A DNA stretch of 22,910 bases from CAYMUB01 sp964393545. Lineage in GTDB: Bacteria > Patescibacteriota > Microgenomatia > Daviesbacterales > UBA10151. The stretch spans positions 1 to 22,910 of the forward strand of contig CAYMUB010000050.1 in NCBI GenBank assembly GCA_964393545.1, written 5' to 3'. Shown here piece by piece: positions 8,053-14,704 of this stretch. The translations under genes and the position numbers were made by a program. The notes under the pieces are model-generated. The model saw only the letters and a list, made by a program, of their open reading frames with translations, made no database searches and was not told the DNA's origin. Position 1 is the stretch's first letter. Each line of letters begins with the position of its first letter.

Positions 8053-9069
8053 TTAAATTTCTTGGCTCTCTTTTAGATACTCTTGGTATAACTTTTGATT
8101 GTAGACAAAATCATAAGCCCCAATATAATTTACTTGCGTTCCACCGAATTTTCTTTTAAAAGCAGTAAAACCAGACCATGGGTGAGTTGAACCTTCTTCA
8201 TTAGGAGCAATTCCATATAAATCATATGATTTTAACCCTAATTGCTTAGCTTTTTTAATAATCTCAAATTGCAGCAAGTAACCAGACATCATTTCCCGGT
8301 GGGAATTTGAGGAAGCGCCAAATAAATATGTAGCAACTTCTCCATAATATAAAACTAAAGCAATAGATAGAATTTGGTTATGGTATTTAGCAAAGAAAAA
8401 TTCCCCAAGGCCTGGTTGGGTAGAAAGAGCATAGATTAGCCTTTCAAAGTAATCTTTGTTTTTACCTTCAAAGTTATTTCTTTCTAGAGTTTGCTCATAA
8501 AGCTTGAGAAAATCCTTTAGTCCTTCTTGAGATTTAAGAGTAGATACTTCAACGCCATATCTTAGAGCTAGCTTAATATTATATCTACCATTTGGTTTCA
8601 TCTGAGCTAAGATTTCCTCCTCAGATAATGTAAGGTCAATGATTAAGGTATTAATCGGCTGTTGATTAACTGGAGCTTTTTGGAAACGATTGAAAAAGGC
8701 AGGTAGTTTGGAAAGTTTTGGCTCAATTCTTAAATGAGAAGTTAGTTTGCCTCTTTTTAGGTTAACAGTTTTGTCAATTTCACCAATTAATTGATGAAAC
8801 ATTTGTTTTGCTTCGGAGTTATCATATGGCAAAACTGGTCCCTCAGGAATATAAAGGATGCTTTTGTTTTGGTAGTGAGAATACTTTGAGACTACTGCCC
8901 CGCCTGCTAAATGGTTTTGCTCCATAATTCCAATTTTAAAAGTCTCCCAGCCAAGAGTATTTTTAAATTCAGACCAAAAAAATGACTGCATATAACCTGA
9001 TGCAGGATTGGCTTTTGTTAAATTTTCCCACTCTTTTTGTAAAGACTCATCAATATATTTAAATTGCAT
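8053..9069 (-). CDS. FemAB-family aminoacyltransferase (peptidoglycan bridge formation type)
   Basis: This 338-residue protein has the two tandem GNAT-like folds of the FemX/FemAB family. The N-terminal half includes ASGYMQSFFWSEFKNTLGWE and LYIPEGPVLPYD. The hallmark 'iLaqMKpngRYNIklAlryGV' lies at about residues 153-174, and the C-terminal half contains YLFGASSNSHREMMSGYLL and YDLYGIAPNEEGSTHPWSGF. Family members transfer amino acids from aminoacyl-tRNA to lipid II to build peptidoglycan cross-bridges. The helical coiled-coil arm of true FemA/B is short or absent, as in single-residue FemX enzymes. Substrate specificity cannot be read from the sequence. A TATAGC about 6 bases before its ATG (minus strand, 9080-9075) suggests a leaderless mRNA. 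It interrupts the usual nusA-rpsO gene order. Confidence 0.85.
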   Translation of the reverse strand: MQFKYIDESLQKEWENLTKANPASGYMQSFFWSEFKNTLGWETFKIGIMEQNHLAGGAVVSKYSHYQNKSILYIPEGPVLPYDNSEAKQMFHQLIGEIDKTVNLKRGKLTSHLRIEPKLSKLPAFFNRFQKAPVNQQPINTLIIDLTLSEEEILAQMKPNGRYNIKLALRYGVEVSTLKSQEGLKDFLKLYEQTLERNNFEGKNKDYFERLIYALSTQPGLGEFFFAKYHNQILSIALVLYYGEVATYLFGASSNSHREMMSGYLLQFEIIKKAKQLGLKSYDLYGIAPNEEGSTHPWSGFTAFKRKFGGTQVNYIGAYDFVYNQKLYQEYLKESQEI

Positions 9070-9101
9070 AACAGGCTATAGTTTAATCTTTTTTCACAGG
9101 T

Positions 9102-9130
9102 TTGCAAAATTGAATACTTTCTGTTAGAAT
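9102..9130 (+). promoter_or_regulatory. rpsO promoter
   Basis: TTGCAA (9102-9107), 17 bases, TAGAAT (9125-9130), the -10 preceded by TGT (extended -10). The predicted start is about 9137, leaving a structured leader of about 53 bases before the rpsO ATG. Confidence 0.6.
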
Positions 9131-9147
9131 GCACACAACAAAGTTTA

Positions 9148-9176
9148 GAGCAACGTCTTGGCACCGAGGTTGTCTC
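9148..9176 (+). promoter_or_regulatory. Hairpin in the rpsO leader (candidate S15 regulatory element)
   Basis: GAGCAAC (9148-9154) pairs with GTTG-T-CTC (9169-9176, one bulged T). Inside it CTTG (9157-9160) pairs with CGAG (9165-9168) around a GCAC loop, with GT unpaired on the 5' side. It ends four bases before the AAGGA ribosome binding site (9180-9184), so folding could influence initiation. S15 controls its own mRNA through different leader structures in several bacteria; here the role is inferred from position. Confidence 0.5.
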
Positions 9177-9189
9177 AGAAAGGATTACG

Positions 9190-9459
9190 ATGCCACTTGA
9201 TCCAAAAATTAAGCAAAAGATAATTAAAGAGTTTGCAACTAAATCCGGAGATACTGGTTCTCCAGAAGTTCAAGTTGCTCTTTTAACAGAACAGATTAAA
9301 AATTTAACATCTCATCTAAAAGAACATAGTCATGATATTCATTCAAGACGTGGGCTTTTATCCATGGTCAACAAAAGAAGAAGGCTGCTACAGTATCTGG
9401 TCAAGAAGGATGAGGAACGCTACAAAGTAGTTATAGACAAATTGGGATTGTCCAAATAA
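9190..9459 (+). CDS. rpsO: 30S ribosomal protein S15
   Basis: This 89-residue protein matches S15 over its full length. It contains the signature SGDTGSPEVQVALLTEQI (about residues 19-36), LTSHLKEHSHDIHSRRGLL and the basic NKRRRLLQYL helix. S15 is a primary binder of the central domain of 16S rRNA at a three-way junction and nucleates platform assembly. The length is the normal 88-89. The start is well supported by a Shine-Dalgarno AAGGA (9180-9184) with a five-base spacer, one of the few clear ones in this window. It is followed by pnp, the classical rpsO-pnp arrangement. Confidence 0.97.
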   Translation: MPLDPKIKQKIIKEFATKSGDTGSPEVQVALLTEQIKNLTSHLKEHSHDIHSRRGLLSMVNKRRRLLQYLVKKDEERYKVVIDKLGLSK

Positions 9460-9477
9460 CCCATTTTGTGGTATAAT
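9448..9477 (+). promoter_or_regulatory. pnp promoter overlapping the end of rpsO
   Basis: TATAAT (9472-9477) preceded by TGG gives a perfect extended -10. TTGTCC (9448-9453), inside the rpsO 3' end, is a possible -35 at 18 bases. The predicted start is about 9484. The 12-base string from 9467 to 9478 is repeated exactly before ftsK (14687-14698). Confidence 0.6.
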
Positions 9478-9487
9478 AAGAAAGTTC

Positions 9488-9554
9488 GAGTGGTTTGGGG
9501 ATTGCAAAGAGATAATTAAAAAATAATTGTTTCTTCAACAGTTTCCAAATCCTC
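9488..9554 (+). promoter_or_regulatory. Long imperfect hairpin in the pnp leader
   Basis: The outer arm 9488-9504 pairs with 9539-9554 as 16 base pairs with one bulged T (9491) and several G-T pairs. After a 2x3 internal loop, the inner arm 9507-9517 pairs with 9525-9535 as 11 base pairs, closed by a seven-base A-rich loop (9518-9524). The stem thus totals about 27 pairs and begins about four bases after the predicted pnp transcription start. In E. coli a leader stem-loop cut by RNase III, then processed by PNPase itself, autoregulates pnp; this hairpin sits in the equivalent place. There is no T tract, so it is not a terminator. Confidence 0.7.
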
Positions 9555-9572
9555 AATTTTATAAAGATTTAA

Positions 9573-11930
9573 ATGTCAAAAGTAATACATAAAGAAATCG
9601 ACCTTAATGGTCGAAAATTAAAATTAGAAACAGGTAAGCTGGCAATGCAGGCAGACGCTGCTGTTTTAGTGTCTTGGGGTGAAACAGTTATTTTAGCAAC
9701 TATAGCAACCCAACCTTTGGCTCAAGATATTGGTTACTTCCCTCTTTCTGTTGAATATGTAGAAAAACATTATGCCGGAGGAAGAATCTCATCTTCCAGA
9801 TTTATAAAAAGAGAAGCCAGGCCAACAGATGAAGCTGTTTTAACAGGCAGATTAATTGACCGTTCGATCCGCCCGCTTTTTCCAAAGAGTTTTAAAAATA
9901 ATGAAGTTCAGGTAATTATTACTGTGCTTTCAATTGATCAAATTAATGATCCTGACTTGCTTGGGTTGATTGGAGCTTCCGCTGCTCTCTCTATTTCTTC
10001 AGTTCCCTGGAACGGACCTATTGCAGGAGTAAGAGTAGGAGAAAAAGAAGGAAAGTTAATGGTAAATCCGCTTCTTTCTGAGATGGCAGGTTCAAGTATG
10101 GATCTTTTGGTTGCTGCTGGTCGCAACAAGACAGTGATGATAGAGACAGAAGGCAAAGAAGTTGACGACAAAATTGTTTTTGAAGGTATCAAAGAAGGAT
10201 TTGCTGCTTGTCAGCCGATTATTGATTTGATAGAAGAATTTACAAAAGAAGCAGGTAAGACAAAACAAGTTATTCCTCAGTTGGAAGAAAAGCTGGAAGA
10301 GGCTTTAATGTCTGAGGTAACAAAAATCACCAAAGAAAGAATAGAGGCTGCTTTATTTGATAATGAACATCCTTGGCATGAAGCAACAGGAGACTTAATC
10401 AAAAAACAATTGGCAATACAATACGCAGAAAACCTAACACCTCAAATTATCTCTGGTATTTTTGACAAAGTTGCCAAAGAGATCTTACATGAGACAGTTT
10501 TACAAAAAGGTAAAAGAGTAGACGGCAGAGCAATGGATGAGTATAGAAAATTAGATATGGAAGTGGGGCTTTTACCAAGAACTCACGGAAGTGGTCTTTT
10601 TCAAAGAGGCGATACTCAAGTTTTGTCAGTAGTTACGCTTGGTGCTCCATCCTTGGCACAAACTTTGGATGGTATGGAAGGCGAGAGGAAAAAAAGATTT
10701 ATGCATTATTACAATATGGGTATTAATCCTTTTTCTGTTGGTGAAGTAAAAAGAATAGGTGCGCCAAATAGAAGAGACGTAGGTCATGGTTCTTTAGTTG
10801 AGAAAGCACTGACAGCAGTTATTCCATCTCAAGATAAATTCCCTTATGCAATAAGAGTTGTTTCTGAAGTCTTGGCAGCAAATGCTTCTACTTCACAAGC
10901 AGCTATATGTGCAAGTGTTTTAGCTTTACTTAATGCTGGTGTGCCTTTAGTTGAACCAGTAGCAGGGATTGCAATGGGACTATTCTCTGATGATAAAAAA
11001 GTACAGGTGGTGACTGACATGAGAGCAGTTGAGGATTTTTATGGAGAAATGGATTTTAAAGTAGCTGGAACCAAAAATGGAATTACTGCTATACAAATGG
11101 ATACAAAGCTGGAAGGTTTAACTTTTGAAATAATTGAGACAGCTTTAGAGATGGGTAAAAAGGCCAGAATAGAAATTTTGCAGGAAATGGCAAAAGTTAT
11201 ATCATCTGTAGGTGTATTATCCCCACATGCCCCAAAAGTTGAGATTCTTCATATTAAACCAGAGGAGATTGGTTTACTTATTGGTACAGGTGGAAAAACT
11301 ATTAATGGACTTATCGCCAAAACCGGTGCAGCTATTGATATTGAAGACGACGGAACAGTAATGGTTTCCGGAGTGAATTCCGAAGGAGTAGATCAGGCTC
11401 TTGAAGCAATTGCAGGAATGTTTAAATCATTTACAGTAGGAGAAGAATTGACTGGAAAAGTTGTAAGACTAGCACCATTTGGAGCATTTGTTGAACTTTC
11501 ACCTGGAAAAGATGGCTTAGTTCATATCTCTCAAATGGCTCCAGGACATGTTGAAAAACCAGAAGATATAGTTTCTGAAGGTCAGGAAGTAAAGGTAAGA
11601 GTTACTGATGTTTCACCGGAAGGAAAAATTGGATTATCAATGCTTTTTGGAGCAGATATAAAACCAGAATCGGAAAGTAGACCTAGATCTAGTGGGGGTT
11701 TCAGACCATCAGGTGGTGGGTTTAATAGAGAAGGTGGGGGAGAAAGAAGACCCTACAGTAGTAGACCAAGAAGCGGTGGATTTTCAGACCGACCTAGATT
11801 TGGAAGTGGCGGGGGTGGTAGTAGAGGTGGGTTTGGAAGAAGCAGTGGATCAGCTAGAGGATTTGGTGGAAGATCTTCAAGTGGCAGCAGAGGTGGAGAT
11901 AGAGGAGATAGAGGCGGTTTTGACCGCTAA
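9573..11930 (+). CDS. pnp: Polynucleotide phosphorylase with Gly/Arg-rich C-terminal tail
   Basis: This 785-residue protein has the PNPase domain order: a first RNase PH domain (about 1-225), the helical linker, and a second RNase PH domain (about 310-545). The second domain has NPFSVGEVKRIGAPNRRDVG and the acidic catalytic residues D488 and D494 in EDFYGEMDF. A KH domain follows (LLIGTGGKTINGLIAKTGA, about 568-586), then an S1 domain (about 628-695, GKVVRLAPFGAFVELSPGKD). The enzyme degrades RNA 3' to 5' phosphorolytically as a trimer. Beyond the S1 domain are about 85 residues of Gly, Ser and Arg with many RGG-like steps (SRGGFGR, SRGGDRGDRGGF), an extension that could bind RNA or promote condensation. 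A long leader hairpin precedes it. Lon-type ATPase and RNase J genes follow directly. Confidence 0.96.
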   Translation: MSKVIHKEIDLNGRKLKLETGKLAMQADAAVLVSWGETVILATIATQPLAQDIGYFPLSVEYVEKHYAGGRISSSRFIKREARPTDEAVLTGRLIDRSIRPLFPKSFKNNEVQVIITVLSIDQINDPDLLGLIGASAALSISSVPWNGPIAGVRVGEKEGKLMVNPLLSEMAGSSMDLLVAAGRNKTVMIETEGKEVDDKIVFEGIKEGFAACQPIIDLIEEFTKEAGKTKQVIPQLEEKLEEALMSEVTKITKERIEAALFDNEHPWHEATGDLIKKQLAIQYAENLTPQIISGIFDKVAKEILHETVLQKGKRVDGRAMDEYRKLDMEVGLLPRTHGSGLFQRGDTQVLSVVTLGAPSLAQTLDGMEGERKKRFMHYYNMGINPFSVGEVKRIGAPNRRDVGHGSLVEKALTAVIPSQDKFPYAIRVVSEVLAANASTSQAAICASVLALLNAGVPLVEPVAGIAMGLFSDDKKVQVVTDMRAVEDFYGEMDFKVAGTKNGITAIQMDTKLEGLTFEIIETALEMGKKARIEILQEMAKVISSVGVLSPHAPKVEILHIKPEEIGLLIGTGGKTINGLIAKTGAAIDIEDDGTVMVSGVNSEGVDQALEAIAGMFKSFTVGEELTGKVVRLAPFGAFVELSPGKDGLVHISQMAPGHVEKPEDIVSEGQEVKVRVTDVSPEGKIGLSMLFGADIKPESESRPRSSGGFRPSGGGFNREGGGERRPYSSRPRSGGFSDRPRFGSGGGGSRGGFGRSSGSARGFGGRSSSGSRGGDRGDRGGFDR

Positions 11931-11931
11931 G

Positions 11932-11940
11932 TGTTAGAAT
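11932..11940 (+). promoter_or_regulatory. Extended -10 element before the Lon-type ATPase
   Basis: TGT-TAGAAT (11932-11940) matches the extended -10 seen before rpsO. It would start transcription at about 11947, next to ATG 11945/11948. No convincing -35 is present, and read-through from pnp is equally possible. Confidence 0.3.
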
Positions 11941-11941
11941 A

Positions 11942-12973
11942 GTGATGATGGAATCTTCTACCTATTCAATAATTGAAGAGTTGAAAATAAAGATTACTCA
12001 GGCTAATTTGCCTCAAGAAGTTTCAGAAAAACTGTTAAATCTTTTAAAATTTCAAGGTAGCGGTGTAGAGTTGGCTAGCTTAATTGCCTACATTGAATTT
12101 GTAATCTCGCTACCCTTCGCAAAAGAAGCTCAAGATATTTTAGATATTAACCGGGCTAGACAAATTTTAGATAAAAATCATTATGGTTTACAAGTTGTTA
12201 AAGATCGGATCTTAGAATATTTATCTATCTTGATATTACATAGAAAGAAAGGTCAAACAAATCATTTTCATGCACCCATACTAGCTTTTATTGGGTTGGT
12301 AGGGACTGGAAAAACTTCACTGGCTTATTCAATTGCGGAAAGTTTAGGCAGGCCAATAGTAAGAATCCCCTTTGGTGGTTTGGGTGATCCAGCTAGTTTA
12401 CGTGGTCAGTCACGTCAAAGAATAGAGGCAGGACCGGGACAGATTATAAAGTCTATAAAAATGGCGAAGGCATTAAACCCGGTGATATTGCTTGATGAAA
12501 TAGATAGAGTGGCTGTAGAGCATCGGGTGGATATTATGGGAGTTTTAGTAGAACTTTTAGATCCGGCTCAAAATCAAGCTTTTGTAGACTATTACCTGGA
12601 TTTCCCCTATGATTTATCACAGGTACTATTTATCGCAACTGCAAACAATACAGCGAATATTGCAACTGCAGTATTGGATCGTTTAGAACCCATTCAAATG
12701 CCTTCTTACTCTGATGATGAAAAAATGACTATTGGTAAAAATTATCTTTTACCAAAAGCAATACAAGATGCAGGGATGGAAGAGAATATTCTAAAAATAG
12801 ATGAATCTTTGTGGTCACAAATCATTAGGCCTTTAGGTTTTGATGCAGGTATTAGATCTTTGCAGCGATCTTTGCAAACAATTTCCAGGAAAGTTGCCAA
12901 AAGAGTTGTAGAAGGAGAAACGGGTCCTTTTGAGATAACAACAGAAAACTTGGGAGAATATTTAGTAGGATAG
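11942..12973 (+). CDS. Stand-alone Lon-type AAA+ ATPase without protease or LON-N domain
   Basis: This protein of up to 343 residues (GTG-ATG-ATG start) aligns only with the ATPase core of Lon: LDKNHYGLQVVKDRILEYL (77-95), Walker A GLVGTGKTS (118-126), Walker B VILLDEIDR (181-189), LLDPAQNQAF (205-214), arginine finger in LDRLEP (R247) and sensor 2 GIRSLQR (R305). Full Lon is about 780-800 residues. The N-terminal substrate domain is replaced by about 60 residues, and the Ser-Lys protease domain is entirely missing; the ORF ends cleanly after the AAA lid. In Lon the pore loop reads R-T-Y-I-G; here the aligned residues are Q-R-I-E, so the gripping Tyr is Arg (R160). The ATPase looks functional, but it is not a protease by itself. 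It sits between pnp and RNase J, with a one-base gap to the latter, suggesting a role with RNA-decay enzymes. Confidence 0.85.
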   Translation: MMMESSTYSIIEELKIKITQANLPQEVSEKLLNLLKFQGSGVELASLIAYIEFVISLPFAKEAQDILDINRARQILDKNHYGLQVVKDRILEYLSILILHRKKGQTNHFHAPILAFIGLVGTGKTSLAYSIAESLGRPIVRIPFGGLGDPASLRGQSRQRIEAGPGQIIKSIKMAKALNPVILLDEIDRVAVEHRVDIMGVLVELLDPAQNQAFVDYYLDFPYDLSQVLFIATANNTANIATAVLDRLEPIQMPSYSDDEKMTIGKNYLLPKAIQDAGMEENILKIDESLWSQIIRPLGFDAGIRSLQRSLQTISRKVAKRVVEGETGPFEITTENLGEYLVG

Positions 12974-12974
12974 T

Positions 12975-14669
12975 ATGAAAGTATTTAAACCACAATTTTT
13001 GTCAAATATAAATAACAATCAGTCTTTAAAATTGATTCCCTTAGGTGGCGTGGGTGATGTTACCAAGAACATGTATGTTTATGAATATGGCAACGACATT
13101 ATCATCATTGATTGCGGGGTGGGATTTCCAGATGAGGGAATGCCAGGGGTTGATTTGGTAATTCCGGATATCTCCTACCTAAGAGATAAAAAAGATAAAA
13201 TCAGGGCTATTTTAATTACTCATGGTCATGAGGATCATATTGGCTCTTTACCCTACCTGTGGCCAGAGCTGCAAGTGCCTATTTATACTCAAAGATTAAC
13301 TGCTGGATTTATCAAGGCCAAATTTACCGAGCATAATTTGCCAATAAATAAAATTAACGAAGTTTTAATTGACCAGAAGTTAGACCTGGGGGCTTTCAAG
13401 ATTTCTTTTTATCAAGTTTCTCACTCTATTCCTGACTCTATGGGAATTGTTATAAAAACTCCTATTGGTACAATAATTCACCAGGCGGATTTTAAAATCG
13501 ATTGGACACCTGTCTCCGGACAAGTTACAGATGTTGGAACAGTTGCCTCTTTAGGAAAGATGGGAGTGTTGTTGATGATGATTGATTGTTTAAGAGTGGA
13601 GAAACCAGGATTTAACAAGTCAGAAAAGTCTATAGAAAGTACATTTGAAAAAGCTGCTATTGAAACTCCGGGACAATTGCTAATAACTATGACTTCTTCA
13701 AATATTTCCAGGATGCAGCAGGCAATAAATGTAGCGAATCGGCAAAATAGAAAAGTAGCTATAGCTGGACGTTCTTTTGAAAAAAACTTTCAGGTAGCCA
13801 GAGATTTAGGGTATTTGAAAATCCCTCCGGGAATAATAGTTGCGCCTGATACTATAAATTCTTTTGCTCCGGGCAAAATGATGATTTTGATTGCCGGTGC
13901 TCAAGGTCAGGCTTCGTCAGCCTTGGCCAGAGTTGCCAACGAAGATCATAAGACAATTAAATTAAAAGAGGGAGATAGCGTAATGTTTTCTGCTGACCCA
14001 ATCCCTTCTACAGAATCTGCTCAAAGTGCTTTGATTGATTCATTGTCAAGACTGGGAGTAGAAGTCTATTACTCAGCAGTAAACTCTGATCTGCATGTAA
14101 GTGGACACGCAGCTTTAGAGGAACTGCGATTAATGATTAATTTGGCAAAACCCAAGTTTTTATTCCCCATTGGTGGAACTTTTAAACATATGAAAGCATT
14201 TTCCAAAATGGCACAGGATTTAGGGTATCAAAGGGGAGAAGTTGTAGATTGTGAAGATGGGGATATTTTGGAAATTAAAAAAGATTCGATAAAACTTACC
14301 GGCAAGGTTGACGTACAGAATGTTTATGTTGATGGTTTAGGCATAGGTGATGTCGGGCAGGTGATTTTGCGTGACAGACAAAAAATGAATGAAGAAGGAG
14401 TGGTAGTTGTGGTAGTATCATTTGACCAGCGAAAAGGAAAATTAATGTCTGATGTGGATATTATTTCCAGAGGATTTGTTTTCGAAGATATGGCCCAGGA
14501 AATTTTAGATAATGCTAAAGAAGTTGTTAGAAACACATTAGAAAAACATTCTCATAAATCTTCAGACTGGCGTTTTGTAAGGAAGATTATCGAAGAAGGA
14601 TTAGAAAAGTTTTTCTATGAGGCAACTGAAAGGAGACCATTAATACTGCCAGTTGTCGTGGAAGTTTAA
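12975..14669 (+). CDS. rnj: Ribonuclease J family metallo-beta-lactamase/beta-CASP protein
   Basis: This 564-residue protein has full RNase J layout. Metallo-beta-lactamase motif 2 is THGHEDHIG (H83, H85, D87, H88), motif 3 is SHSIPDS (H150) and motif 4 is ADFKID (D172). The beta-CASP region includes IDCLRVEKPG, TSSNISRMQQA, AGAQGQASSAL and HVSGHAALEEL (H374, H378), followed by a C-terminal domain. RNase J is a 5'-3' exonuclease and endonuclease for mRNA and rRNA. The conserved 'PVHGE' is PIGGT here (398-402), so the His that normally ligands the second metal is Gly400. Either this lineage uses a one-metal or altered site, or activity is reduced. It is co-directional with the Lon-type ATPase, one base apart, and two genes after pnp. 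Confidence 0.92.
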   Translation: MKVFKPQFLSNINNNQSLKLIPLGGVGDVTKNMYVYEYGNDIIIIDCGVGFPDEGMPGVDLVIPDISYLRDKKDKIRAILITHGHEDHIGSLPYLWPELQVPIYTQRLTAGFIKAKFTEHNLPINKINEVLIDQKLDLGAFKISFYQVSHSIPDSMGIVIKTPIGTIIHQADFKIDWTPVSGQVTDVGTVASLGKMGVLLMMIDCLRVEKPGFNKSEKSIESTFEKAAIETPGQLLITMTSSNISRMQQAINVANRQNRKVAIAGRSFEKNFQVARDLGYLKIPPGIIVAPDTINSFAPGKMMILIAGAQGQASSALARVANEDHKTIKLKEGDSVMFSADPIPSTESAQSALIDSLSRLGVEVYYSAVNSDLHVSGHAALEELRLMINLAKPKFLFPIGGTFKHMKAFSKMAQDLGYQRGEVVDCEDGDILEIKKDSIKLTGKVDVQNVYVDGLGIGDVGQVILRDRQKMNEEGVVVVVVSFDQRKGKLMSDVDIISRGFVFEDMAQEILDNAKEVVRNTLEKHSHKSSDWRFVRKIIEEGLEKFFYEATERRPLILPVVVEV

Positions 14670-14688
14670 TATATCCCATAGTATAATG

Positions 14689-14697
14689 TGGTATAAT
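14689..14697 (+). promoter_or_regulatory. Extended -10 promoter of ftsK, leaderless
   Basis: TGG-TATAAT (14689-14697) is a perfect extended -10; a second TATAAT lies at 14682-14687. Predicted start about 14704 puts the ATG at 14705 at the 5' end of the mRNA. The -35 region is weak. Confidence 0.6.
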
Positions 14698-14704
14698 ATC
14701 AATT

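Noticed and set aside
11914..11927. GC hairpin GCGGT-TTTG-ACCGC at the end of pnp as a terminator
   Set aside because: No T tract follows, it lies within the last codons (Gly-Gly-Phe-Asp-Arg), and the next gene starts 11 bases after the stop; it is probably a coding coincidence.
11692..11937. 81-residue Val/Glu/Asp-rich reading frame overlapping the pnp tail
   Set aside because: It is an out-of-frame shadow of the repetitive Gly/Arg tail, with no independent start signal or family.
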